Below are positions 48,439 to 59,542 of a DNA stretch of 64,000 bases, piece after piece. Position 1 is the stretch's first letter. Every line of letters starts with the position of its first letter. The stretch is from Cymbidium sinense. Lineage: Eukaryota > Streptophyta > Magnoliopsida > Asparagales > Orchidaceae. A program made the translations under genes and the position numbers. The notes under the pieces were generated by a model that worked only from the letters and a program-made list of their open reading frames with translations, was not told the origin of the DNA and made no database searches. The stretch covers positions 33,878-97,877 of the forward strand of contig JAKCPB010000340.1 of the NCBI GenBank assembly GCA_021442155.1, read 5' to 3'.

Positions 48439-49943
48439 ATGGCATCGTGTTCAACGAATACTTAAGGAAAACCAAATGCTCCAGCTGCTCTAGCTCTAGC
48501 TTCTGATTCTTTGGGTATAGCTAAACCTTTTGCCTCTAAATCCTTCAAAGATGCCTTATCTGGTAAGGATTCTTCAACTTCTTCTGATGTTTCTTTAAAC
48601 CTAGTTCATACGACCTTCAAAGGTGTTCCGACTATTATATGCTCTTACTTGGATACTGAAAAACTAGCCAAGCCTTATGCGTATACTTTGTCCAAAAAAT
48701 TTTCTTTTCGGCATCCTGGTATGGAGAAAATTTGATTTTTCTATCATGATTTGAATGTTTCTGGTGTTTTTTTATTTGTTTACTAGATGGTAGACATGTG
48801 CAGAATAAATTGTCTAATGACCTTGATTATAGTCGTATCTTTGCTCACCGATCTTATTATGCTAAAACTTTCAAATGTATTCTTAAATGGACTCCATTTT
48901 TTTACTTTAAAATAGAATCTCTATAGCACCAGCTATTATCTTTACCTAATCTTCGTGTTCACTTTGTTAACTATGAATTCTTGCATGTTGTGAGTTCTAT
49001 TTTGGTAGACCCTTGCAAATCGATCAAGCAACCACGCCAAAATCTATGCCATTGTTCTAATCCTTGTTGAAATTGATGTAACAAAGAAATTTTAAGGAGG
49101 TGTGGATTGGATGAGAAATATAGATATTTCTAGCAGTTGAGTTTGAAAACTTCCCACACGCAATCATTGCAAAATTCATGGGCATGATGTATCGAATGTT
49201 TTCTTCCTCATCAACATCTTCAAAGAAAGTGGTTAAAGATCATAAGGTTGGTGGAAAAATTTGACATTTAAAAATAAAGAAATTCTACTTTAAATGAAAA
49301 GGATAACGGTGCTATGAAAAATTGTTGATGTTTCTAATAATGTTCCTAATGTTTCTAATGTTGTTCCCAATGTAAGTCGTAGTGATAAGCTTGTTAAAGA
49401 TGCTTATGTAACTGTTTTGGAGAGTAATTAGGTTTCGACTGCTATTATTTATGATATTCTTGAAAATTTGCAAGTTGATGATTTTCCTATTTTAGTTTCT
49501 AATTCTAAGGAGATTTGTGATAAAGTTGCTGAAAATCTTATAGAAAATGTTTCTCTTATTTTACCAAAAAAAATTTTAAAGAAAATCTTATTTTATCGTC
49601 TTTGAATTTGGGCAAGAATGATGGTATGGAACTTATTGATAATGTGTAGCCAAGTTTTTGTTTAGTTAATAAATCTATTTTTGCCCTTTCTCGGATGGTA
49701 TTTTGCTTAGTGATAATTCTCATTTAATGGAGAATAAGGATTTATCTTATTGTCAAATGGGATCTTCTCCTAAATCTATTGTTAATAATGATGACAAAAA
49801 TATTTTTGATGATCAATCCATCGAAAATGAGATTAATTTTCAAACTATTTTTGTGAAAAGGAAAAAAATAGTTTAAAAATTATCCTCCTAAAGTTTCTAG
49901 ATCTACTCGATCTTCTTCATCTTCTTTGCCTAATAAAAATTAA
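48439..49943 (+). pseudogene. LINE copy 2 ORF1, broken
   Basis: ATG 48,439 (CCATGGCATCG) aligns with the starts of the other two copies; a stop follows within 9 codons. The KSFKDALSGKDSS segment is readable at 48,537-48,580 in the open stretch 48,511-48,735. The DUF4283 part survives only as scattered pieces (LNDLDYSR-like near 48,815). The zinc knuckle reads NHCKIHGHD near 49,163-49,190; its first Cys codon appears to be CGC and a one-base shift precedes the last Cys. The Ser/Arg tail (SRSTRSSSSSLPNKN) is intact and ends at TAA 49,941-49,943, overlapping the ORF2 ATG (TAATG). Confidence 0.8.
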
Positions 49944-52753
49944 TGTTTAACTTTCTTAATTGGAATGTGAGGGCATTGGTACTCTTGCTGTTAGAAATAG
50001 AATTAGGAATCTTTGTAGAATTTATAATGTTGGTTTCTTGGCTATTCTTGAACCTCTTCTTTTTTTCTAAAATAATGCATGAAGCCAGGATGATTTATTT
50101 TAGCAATTTTTATTTCAATAGCAATAATAACATTTGGTTATTTTGGAATATCTCTTTTTCTACTAATGTTATTAATTATTTTCATCAAGTTATTAATGTG
50201 GATATTTCATTTGGTTATTATCATGCTTTTGGCTCTTTTGTTTATGATGCTTGTAACAAGTTAGGGAGGAGAATTCCTTGGGATCATCATTTTGCTTCAT
50301 TGTTAATAATTCTTGGATTGTTAGTGGGGATTTCAATATGGTCCTTTTTTGGAATGAAAGGAAAGGGGGTTCTTTGTCAAATTTACATTAAATAGAAGAT
50401 TTTGCATATATGATTTTGGATTGTAATCATTATGATATTCATTTCAATGGTTCTCATTTTACTTGGAATAATCATAGATTGTGACGGTTGATGCATTATT
50501 TATTTAATAATTATTTGTTAAATTGTTACCCTTTAACTTTAATGGTGCATCTTAGTAGAACTCACTCAGATCATGCTCCTCTTTTGGTTTCTATTAAGCA
50601 TAATATCACTTGTGGAATAGAAACTGCATTAAAAATCTTTTTGATAATATCAAGAATATGGAACAAAAGGTGAAAGATTTGGAAGAACTTGTTATTACTG
50701 ATTGTTCTTTCTGTTCTAATCTTGCTGAAGCTAAATGTTATCTCATTAAGTTTCATGATTTGGAGGAGACTTATTGGAGTCAAAAAGCTTCCTCTAAGCA
50801 TCTTACTGAGGAGAAGAGAAACACTAAATTTTTTCATTCTTTGGTAATGAAACAAAGAGTTCTTGGTTACATTCCTAAAATCAAGAATTCTTAGCTTACT
50901 GAAAAAGAGGATATATTTTCTTCTACTCTTAATTATTTTAAAGATCTTTTAAATAAAATTGTCAACTTGAGCATTTATCCAATCACTCTATCATCCCTTC
51001 TATTATGTCTACTGAGGATAATGAGTGCTTGGTTGCTCCTCCTTATGATTAGGAAATTTATAATATTTTTAATGGTATGAATGTTGATTCTGTTGCAAGG
51101 ATGAATAGTTACACTACTTTATTCTTTCAAAAAGCTTGGTTTATTATTAAAATTGATCTTGCTAATGCTGTTAATGATTTTTTCAAGGCAATTCTATTCC
51201 TAAATATTTTACTTGCACTTCTATTATTCTTAATCCTAAGAAAGATAATCCTGACTTTTGGAATGACTTTAGACCTATTAGTCTTTGTACGGTTTTCAGT
51301 AAATTGATTTCTAAAATTTTAATTAATAGGCTTAGTAAGTTTCTTCCTAAGATTATCTCTCCTAATCAAACTAGCTTTGTGAAAAGTAGAACTATTTTGG
51401 ATAACATCTTGCTTGCTCAAGAACTGATTCATGATTTGAATGTTAAAACTATAGTGGAAACTTACTTTTAAGCTTGACATCATCGAAGCTTATGATAACA
51501 TTTCTTGGGATTTTCTTAATATCATTCTTACATTATTTGGCTTTTCTAATCATTTTCTTTCTTTTGTTAACAATATAATTAGAAATGTTTGGTTTTCATT
51601 AGTTATCAATGGTGAAAACTTTGGTTTATTTAATTCCTCTGAAGGTATATGACAAGGTGACCCTCTTTCTTCATCACTTTTTATTATTGCGGTTGAATAT
51701 TTGTCTCATTGGCTTAATCTTTCTTTTAGAAGAATTCTAGTATGTATTTTAAGAATCTTGGTTGTTTGGCTATCTCTCACTTAAGCTTTGCTAATGATTT
51801 CATAATTTTTTTAATTGCTTGTTACATTATGTCAAAAAGCTTAAGGATTTTTTAAATAAATTTGGAAATGAAAGTGGCCTTTTGATTAGTACTCATAAAA
51901 GTTGTTTAATCACTTCTACTTCTATTTCTATTTATAGAATTAATAAAATAAAGGACATCACTAGTTTTTCTCATTAAAATCTTCTTATTAAATATTTAGG
52001 CTCTCCTTTATATTGTGGCATAAGAGATTCCATCTCTTTGATGAGGTAATTCATAATATTCAAAATAAAATTTCTACCATTGAATTTCATTTTTTCTTTT
52101 GGTAGATTAATTGTTATTAAAATTATTTTTATTCTCTTTTACTTATTGCTTAATATTGTTCCTACTTCCCACGTTCTTATCAAGATTGAAAGACTTTTCA
52201 ATAAGTTTTTTTTGGGCTCTAGGAATTCAAAAGGCTTCATTGGACTTCTTGGTCTAATATTTGTGGTACTATTTATGAAGGTGGTATTGTGATCTTTAAG
52301 GATTTTGCTAATGTTTTTCATATAAACTTTGGTGGAATTTTTGGAAAAATGAAAGTCTTTGGCTAAATTCATGAAATTTAAATATTGCAAAGGTAAGCAT
52401 GCTTTAGTTTCCAATTATAAACATGGTGACTCTATTGTTTGGAAATGGCTCTGTGATATTAAATGGGAAGCATAACGTCTCATTTTTTGGGGTATTAATA
52501 ATGGATCTTCTTTCTTTAGGTGAGATAACTGGATGGGGGATTTTTCCATTAATTCTCTACTTAATATGCACTCTACTTCTTCTTTGAAAGTTAGTCATTT
52601 TATTTGTAATGGTGAATAGAATTTATCTCTTTTAAATGATTTGGTTCTTGATTTCATTAGTAATAACATCATTAATATTTCTATTGAAGGTGATTTTTCA
52701 GATCAAATTCTTTTCAAAATTTCTAGTAATGGAGAATTTTCTTTTAAAGATAC
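49943..52753 (+). pseudogene. LINE copy 2 ORF2, left part (endonuclease, RT, start of zf-RVT), broken
   Basis: ATG 49,943 opens FLNWNVR, the endonuclease start; a missing base near 49,970 shifts the frame. Later motifs: GDFNMV (about 50,330) and SRTHSDHAPLLV (about 50,553-50,588). RT motifs: NDFRPISLCTVFSKLISKIL (about 51,265), SPNQTSFVKSRTILDNILL, KLDIIEAYDNISWDF, QGDPLSSSLF, and at 51,787-51,798 FAND in place of the catalytic FADD. The sequence ends at FSFKDT, aligned with FNLKKC in LINE copy 1, exactly at the LTR element insertion point. Confidence 0.88.
52749..52753. repeat. Target site duplication GATAC, left
   Basis: GATAC directly before the TGTTGAAC start of the 5' LTR; the same five bases follow the 3' LTR at 63,825-63,829. 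Removing the element and one copy restores a LINE reading frame that aligns with LINE copy 1. Confidence 0.85.
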
Positions 52754-52967
52754 TGTTGAACTCATTTTTGGAAGATGTCATTTTAGCAATGAGAAGATCT
52801 CAAGTTCAAATAGAGATTTCATAATTCAATATCCAAGTCACTATGCTTAGTAACTTAGGAAATGCATTTTGAGCTAAATCCAATCTACTTGGTTTGATGC
52901 AAAACCAAGTCAAATATCTAGTTTAAATTAAATCAAGTAAAATAATGAAAATAAAATGGAAGTTCAA

Positions 52968-53049
52968 AGTCAAACTTAAAGTCAAATCTAGTCAACTTAG
53001 ATTGACTTGGACCCACTTGGTCAAAAAAGTCAACCCACTAAAATTTGAC
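52968..53049. promoter_or_regulatory. Cluster of seven W-box motifs in the 5' LTR
   Basis: TTGACC/T or its complement occurs at 52,968, 52,980, 52,990, 53,002, 53,019, 53,028 and 53,045 (start positions of the hexamers). W-boxes are the known binding sites of plant WRKY factors, and LTR promoters with such clusters can respond to stress. Binding here is inferred. The segment is absent from the 3' LTR. Confidence 0.5.
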
Positions 53050-53989
53050 CAAATTAAATCATCAAAAATATTTCAAATGATCAAATAAACATGTTCAATC
53101 ATAATGACAAGAAATTTGAGTCCATTGAGGCCTAGATTAGGTAAGTTAAATTCCTTAAATCAAAATAACCTAAATAGGCTACATTGAACTCAAAACCAAG
53201 GAAAATTCAAATCACTTTGAACCAATGCATATGGGATGGAGACTAATCCTCTTAAACCTTTCTAATGAGGGAATTAAGTGCTAATTAACCTCCCTAACTA
53301 TACCACTTAAAGAACTAAATGACAAAACTCAAAATGAATTAAAAATAATTCACCAAGGGAAGGTAAAATCCATTTTCCCTTCCCTATCTCTCCACCTCTT
53401 CAGCCTAGACACTTGTAAGGCAGAGAGGGGAATCATAGCAAGCTTCTAAACTCTCTTCATGCCCCCTTGCCTACCAAGGATTAGCCAAAAAAAGAGCTTT
53501 AAAGCTCTCGACCACATAGCAAAAACACAGATACACTCTTCCCCAAGGAGAATTGAAGTTCCCTTCACTTTCATACATCCAAACCGAAGCCAAATGAAAG
53601 CTCTTTCCCTCAAAAGTGTTCTTAACCATTGCAAACCACTAAAGCCAAAATTTCTCAAGCCAAGGATTTATCTAAGGAACAATTTGTAAGGAATTAACCC
53701 AATTCCTTTGGCAAGCAAGTTCGATTCGAGGTTCTGAAGCTCTAAGATCAATTCCAAAGCCAATCGTCCAACGAATTGAGGTATGCCATTAACGAGCTTG
53801 AGTTTTTCTTTAAATAAATTGGTTATGATCATTTTCAAACAAAACATGATCTTCAATAAGATTAAATCATATATAATCATAGGATATCCTTCAACGATTG
53901 TGTAGTAATTGAAATCACTTGATTTGATGCTCTAGATCATTCACAATTAGCAAAACACTATTAATGACTCTCAACTCCCGCAAGAAATG

Positions 53990-54235
53990 AAGGAGATGAG
54001 CCCTCCACCATCTGATCTGTGTATTTGGATTGGACGGTCTAGATCTAGGTGGACCAAATGATTTGTACCCTTTAAGGAAGCGTGGGATTGATCCGCTTCA
54101 TCTTCGATCGGATGATCCGGATCATCACGTAATAGCTGACGTCACACGGGATCTACATGGACCAACCCGTGCATGCCACATGGAGGGACGCGCAGCAAGC
54201 ACGCCATGTGCATGCGATCCCGTTGCCCTTCACTT
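53990..54235 (+). promoter_or_regulatory. GC-rich LTR segment with CRE/G-box-like sites, 5' copy
   Basis: A G+C-rich island in AT-rich DNA, aligned with 59,810-60,085. It contains a perfect TGACGTCA palindrome at 54,137-54,144, a bZIP-type site. Two CACGTG boxes of the 3' LTR appear here as CACATG (54,177-54,182) and CATGTG (54,205-54,210). A role as LTR enhancer is inferred. Confidence 0.45.
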
Positions 54236-54869
54236 GAAATCATTAAATACCATTATTTAATGATTTAAAATCCTTAAAAAATTAATAGAAACTTATAAAC
54301 TTTATAAAAAATAAATATAAATCATAAAAATACAAATGAAAGTTCTATGGATTCATCTTGATGAGGAATCCATAGGAAATAAAATCCCCAATTTTATTGG
54401 GTATTTTCCCTTAAAGAAAAACATTAAACTCAAATCACTCTCTAAATAATAATCTAATTAATTTGAAACTTTATGGAATTGAAATTAAGCTTAAAACACA
54501 CCTTAGATGAATTTTTGGGGATTTAATTCTCTAAATTTAATGGAAATTGAAAATTCATATGCTTAAACTTTAAATTCATCAAATTAATTAATCCTTAATG
54601 AAACAATTAGGGAATTTTAATCTAACAACCTTAAATCACCCTAATGAAGTTCAGTGAACATTAAAACATCACTTAAACTCAATTAATGAAATAGAAAAAG
54701 TGCAACTTAGGAATTCATGAAACATCTTTAAATGCTCCTGGATGGTCCTATCTAGCCCAAATAAGAAAAAAGAAGGGAATCAAATGGAAAGAAAAAGAAG
54801 AAACATATTGATTATTCAAGGATGTTCATATTCATCCTAAAGTGTTGAGTCTTTAGGAATATCATTCTA

Positions 54870-55050
54870 CTACTCCTAAATGACCTCACTACATATTTGA
54901 TTCCATTAGAAAATTTTGATTTTAGAAGTGTAAAGTTTTTTAGGAAGTCATTATGCCAATCTTAAATGACTCACTCTCCTCAATAATTTTGAATTCATAA
55001 GTGTAACATCTTTAGAAAGTCAGTTTTACCAATTTTAAATGGCTTTACTA
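54870..55050 (+). repeat. Short imperfect ~85-bp repeats
   Basis: Repeated pattern of an AAATGACTCACT-like stretch, a TTTTGAATT-like stretch, AAGTGTAA, then TTTAGGAAGTCA, followed by CCAAT.TTAAATG. At least two full copies plus a leading partial one. Confidence 0.55.
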
Positions 55051-55435
55051 GATTTTTTGTTCATTGAAAAGATCAAAAAGAAATAGAAATGTTGGATCAT
55101 ATTATATGATCAATCAAGCAAAGACTTGAATCATATCAAAAAGTCAATCATTATAATGTTGTATTTAGACAAAAAGTTAAATACATCAAATTTCTTAGAA
55201 AATCATTTAGTGGAGTCATTTCATAATGAGTGAAATGTTATGGAAATGAGTTAAATAGATCTATCTTCTTAGTGAATCTTGTAACTAGAAAAATTTCCAA
55301 ATGTAACCTTTCATAAAGAAATGAAATCAGAATATTACCGAAAGAAAGAAACAAAGAAAAGTAAAGGGATGGAAGGACTATATCCAAGAGCAAAAGAATG
55401 AAGTCTAAAATTTCTAAGCATGTGAACATTTTTGA

Positions 55436-55930
55436 CTTTAAAATTCTCCACATCAAAATAAAATGGTAGGGTTAGAAGTTAAAAATGGTCCCTAGCTAAA
55501 CAAAAATAATCAAATATCTCATGCTTTGTAATTTTAGCCTTTGCCATGATTGGGTGAACTCACTTGGCAGTTTAAACATAAAGATAGTGGATCTTTTTTT
55601 TCAGAAGTCCATATTTTTTGAATGTCAAAGGTCCCATTTAGTATACTATGATTCCATTACAAATGAAGTAAAAATTCCCAATGTAAATAGACATTTTAAC
55701 TTCAAACTTCTCCACATCAAAATAAAGTCATAGGGTTAGAAGTCAAAAATTATCCCTAGATAAACGAAAATAAGTAGATATCTCATACTTTGTCATTTTA
55801 GCCTTTGCCATGATTGGGTGAGCTCATTGTCGTTAAAAGAAAAGATAGTGGATCTTTTTTCCAGGGTTCCATATCCTTTGTATGGCAAAGATCTCATTAA
55901 GTATACTCTAGTTCCATTACAAGTGGTCTA
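55436..55930 (+). repeat. 264-bp tandem duplication
   Basis: CTCCACATCAAAATAAA occurs at 55,446 and 55,710, and the following ~230 bp align throughout (TAGGGTTAGAAGT, TTTTAGCCTTTGCCATGATT, GATAGTGGATCTTTTTT, TTCCATTACAA). The second copy has small deletions. Confidence 0.85.
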
Positions 55931-57639
55931 TAACCATAAACAAGAAAAGTTATGGAATCATAGAGCCATTGCATGATAAGAAGCTTAAGTAGTTAGGGTC
56001 CTAACATTATTTTCAAAAGGCACTTTAGTACAATGCATGAATTTTGTTTAGATGTGTCTGGAGATTTATATAGTCTTCAAGTTCGGGATGCACCCTTAGA
56101 ATTTGAAGAAAAAGCCCATTTCACAATTGACAAGTCGATATCAATGATCTAACTCTTTAATGAGTTAGCTATTGATGACTTGATCAACCTATCTTTTGGG
56201 TTTAAAGACTACTTTATCTAGAAATAAATTGAAATGATCTCCGTGATGTTGCGCCTATAAACTTAAGTTTGATGCCATTTTTATAAACTAAGTCCCTTGA
56301 CGATTGTGGGCAAATTCCAAAAGAAAAGCCAAATTTTTGCTAAATGAAAAGCTAGAAAATGATGGATGTACATGAGAAGAAAACTTTCTTCTTGGTTAGC
56401 TAACATCATTATATGACCCACATCCTAGGACTAGGGTAGAATCTTTACCTTGAAAATGGGTTCATATTAAACATATTTCATTTTAAAATCAAAAAAGGCT
56501 TTCATGTATAAGATTATCCTTCTTAAGGATAACTTATCAAAATTGTCAAATTAAAATAATTCTAGAAAAGAAGAATTGAAAGCATATGATATGATATTCA
56601 AAATCCATACAAGAATGTTCTATTATAGATTCATATCATTCAATCTCAAAATATTTGGGGCAATTTAGCAAAAGGGTCATGATCAAGATTTCTTATAATC
56701 CCACTTTCAATTAGGTTGAGGGTTATATTGAAAATCATGCCAAAGAAGAAAAAGAAAATAAAAGAAACATCAATATGATTTGAAGAACAATCTTGTTCCT
56801 AAATATAGAGTCTTCAAATTTGCTTTTGAAGTAATTTCAAAGACCTTGTAGTAAAATATAGAAGGATCAAAAATGCAAAAAAATAAGAAATGAATCGAAG
56901 ATAGTTATGAAATTTCATTTCATATATCCTTTAAAGAATAATAAATTAACCAAGAAATTCAATTTCAAACTTAATAGGAGAATCTTAATTTTTTTAATAA
57001 GTTAATCCTTTCAATTTCATTATTGATTAGGGATAAAAGTTGTCTCTATGAGAATCCAAAAGATTATCTTGATTCTCATTCACTTTGGAAAACTTTAAAG
57101 GAATATTTTGATCTCTATTGATCCCAAGAGAATGCCCTATAAGTTATTGGTTCATGTCAACAAAGAAAAAATGGCATACATGTTCAAACAAAAAGAAAAA
57201 GAAATTACATTTGAGAAGCACTGGTTGACTTTGGTTCTTACTACTATCACATGCAAGCTCAAAAGATAGAATTCTCGTGTTAGTACCCTATGATGTCTTG
57301 CCTTAGTGACATGGACATCTAGCATGGTTCATTGTAACTTTGAGATGAAAAAAAGAAAGAAAGAAAAATGATGAACTTCTATGCTCATGGCATAGTAAAG
57401 CATTGGGTCCAAAATATACCCAAATCCTCCTTCAAAAAAATAAATTCCAACCCTTTGAAACCTTCTTCACTAAACTTCTTCATGTGTAAGGAGTATTAGT
57501 AAAATCAAGAAATGGAAGCAAACCTTCCATCACCCTTTCATTAAGTTAGATTGATTAAGTAAAGATCAAGTTCATGAAACTCTTACTTATTAGTCAAAAC
57601 TTTGGGATTAGAGTAAGTCACTTTAACCCCTTTTTTGTC

Positions 57640-59240
57640 ATTCATATCACCTAGGGTGGGATCAAGCCCTTGTGGCACCTTTCTCATGTCCTTCTAGGTT
57701 TGGTAAGCCTTCTGCACCATTCCCATGAAGAACTATCTTTGTAGGTTTGGCAAGCCCTTGTGGCACCATTCCTACTTTCCATAGTTTGGTAAGCCCTTCA
57801 TGGCACCATTCCTATTGTGTACATGATTGGATCAAGTCATTGTGACTCTTTTCATGTTACACAGGCTATTTAGATTGGATTAAGTCTTTCTAACCTAATT
57901 CTAATAGCCAAAAAGATGTAAGTCCCCCAGTCAGTGTCTTACTTTTGTGTACATGATTGAATCAAGTCATTGTGACCTGTTTCATGTTACACTGGCTATT
58001 TAGATTAGATCAAGTCCTTAGGACCCCCTTCTAATAGCTAGAAATATATAAGTCCCCTAGTCAAAATTCTTTCTAAACACTCAGGAGTAAGTCCCCTAGC
58101 CGATATCCTACTATTTTGTACATTATTGGATCAAGTCATTATGACCCCTTTCATGTTACACAAGCTATTTAGATTGGATCAAGTCTTTATGACCCCTTTC
58201 TAGTAGCAAGAAAGATGTAAGTCCCTTAATCAGCATTCTTTCTAAACATCTAGGAGTAAGTCCCCCAGTCAGCATCCTACTATTGTGTACATGATTGGAT
58301 CAAGTCATTGTGACCCCTTTCATGTTACACATGCAATTTAGATTGGTTCAAGTCTTTATGACATCGTTTTAATAGCCAGAAAGATGTACGTCCCTTAGTT
58401 AGCATTCTTTCAAAACATCTAAGAGTAACTCCCCCAGTTGGCATCCTATTTTAAGGATTGGATCATGTCTTTAAGGAGCCCTCTCCTCTTTTCAGCTAAT
58501 TAGGATGGATCAATCCCTTAATGGCCCCATCTTATTAGCTAATTAGAAAGAAGTAAGCCCCCAGTCAGCATTCTTTCTAATCAAAAAGAAGTAAGTTCCC
58601 TAGTCAGCATTCTTTCTAATCAAGTTAGAGTAAGTCTCCCACTTGGCATCCTACATAAGTGTAAGTCCCCCAGTTGGCATGTTATTTTGAGGATTGGATC
58701 ATGTCTTTAAGGACCCCTTTCCTCTTTTCAATTAATTAAGATGGATTATGCCCTTAATGACCCCATCTTATTAGTTAATCACATTAGATTAAGTCCCTAG
58801 TTGTCATTTTTTTTAAGGATTGGATCATGTCTTTAAGGACCCCTTTTCTCTTTTCAGCTAATTAGGATAGATCATGCCCTTCACCACCCCATCTTATTAG
58901 CTAATCAAGAAGATGTAAGTCTCATTCTTTCTCTAATCAGAAGAAGTAAGTTCTAGTGACATTCTTCCTAACCAAATAGAGTAAGTTCCCGCTTTCCTAC
59001 TCAAATTTATATGGAATGGAACAAAGCCATTGAAGTCCATTTCTTTTGACTACTCAAATAGGATTAAGTCCATACCTCTTATATCAAAGTGATGTGGATT
59101 AGATCAAGAATTTCAAGCCTCTTCTCCCAAGATAGCTTGAGGATTGGATCATGTCTTTAAAGACCCCTCTCCTCTCTTTAGCTAACTGGGATGGACCATG
59201 CCCTAACGACTATCTTATTAGCTAATCACATGGATCACCA
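57640..59240 (+). repeat. Complex tandem repeats before the 3' LTR
   Basis: Three repeat families follow one another. (1) ~55-bp units with TTTGGTAAGCCCTT and GGCACCATTCCT (57,650-57,815). (2) 130-169-bp units starting ACATGATTGGATCAAGTCAT at 57,821, 57,951, 58,120 (ACATTATTGG) and 58,289, containing CATGTTACAC and GTAAGTCCCCCAGTCAGCAT. (3) units starting GGATTGGATCATGTCTTTAA near 58,455, 58,693, 58,817 and 59,139, containing CCCCATCTTATTAGCTAAT. The GTAAGTCCC motif is shared by families 2 and 3. Confidence 0.85.
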
Positions 59241-59542
59241 CTATTCTATTTTAAGAGTAAGTCCCTTGAGCATAGTGATTGCATTGGGAATTGATCATTC
59301 TTTGATTCCATTCTATTCATCCTAGAACTTTATGAAGTTAAGTTTAGAATGAATCACACTTCAAAGCAAAGATGATATACATATACCTATCTTTTACAAT
59401 CAAAACCTAAATGGAAAATCAAATCAAAAATCAAAATCATGAAATGGAACCCCAAGCTTATCATTGTATGTTGATCAATCTGATCAACACCAATATGTGA
59501 AGTGTATTATGGCTGATCCACTACACATATTGGGGGTCCAAT

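Larger units (their letters stand above)
48268..52753 (+). mobile_element. LINE copy 2, left part (split by the LTR element)
   Basis: The same family as LINE copy 1 and the 36,672 fragment, in the same orientation. It carries a 5' UTR (48,268-48,438), ORF1 and ORF2 up to the zf-RVT region, where an LTR element interrupts it. The remaining LINE sequence resumes at 63,825. It is more decayed than copy 1, with stops and frameshifts in every domain and a changed catalytic residue in the RT. Confidence 0.9.
52754..54690 (+). repeat. 5' LTR remnant
   Basis: Starts TGTTGAACTCATTTTTGGAA, matching TATTGACCTCATTTTGGAAG at 59,543. Strong landmarks shared with the 3' LTR: TCCAAGTCACTATGCTTAGT, TGATGCAAAACCAAGTCAAA, GGATATCCTTCAACGATTG, CTAGATCATTCACAATTAGC, GGATTCATCTTGAT and CACTTAAACTCAA. 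About 920 bp (52,945-53,865) are present here but missing from the 3' LTR. Homology ends near 54,690. Open frames at 53,446-53,658 (minus), 53,459-53,689 and 54,030-54,260 lie inside and show no family features. Confidence 0.85.
54691..59542 (+). other. Internal region of the LTR element, non-coding
   Basis: 4.85 kb with no gag, protease, RT, RNase H or integrase motif that I can see in any frame; the few open frames (55,521-55,733; 55,238-55,456 minus) have no recognisable domain and one lies in a tandem duplication. Contents in order: short ~85-bp imperfect repeats (54,870-55,050), a 264-bp tandem duplication (55,436-55,930), unique AT-rich DNA (55,930-57,630), and a complex tandem repeat region (57,640-59,240). 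A G-run (TATTGGGGGTCCAAT, about 59,528-59,542) lies at the 3' LTR edge where the polypurine tract is expected. Confidence 0.7.

Noticed and set aside
53446..53689. Overlapping 70- and 76-codon frames on opposite strands in the 5' LTR
   Set aside because: They lie in the LTR segment missing from the 3' LTR, have no domain signature, and chance frames of this size are expected.
54030..54260. 76-codon gene in the GC-rich part of the 5' LTR
   Set aside because: The aligned segment of the 3' LTR (59,810-60,090) has insertions and deletions that do not keep the frame; it is LTR regulatory-type sequence.
54691..59542. A hidden gag-pol in the LTR element interior
   Set aside because: I looked for CCHC, D(T/S)G, YxDD and the integrase HHCC/DDE patterns in the translated stretches and saw none; the region is AT-rich and repeat-bearing.
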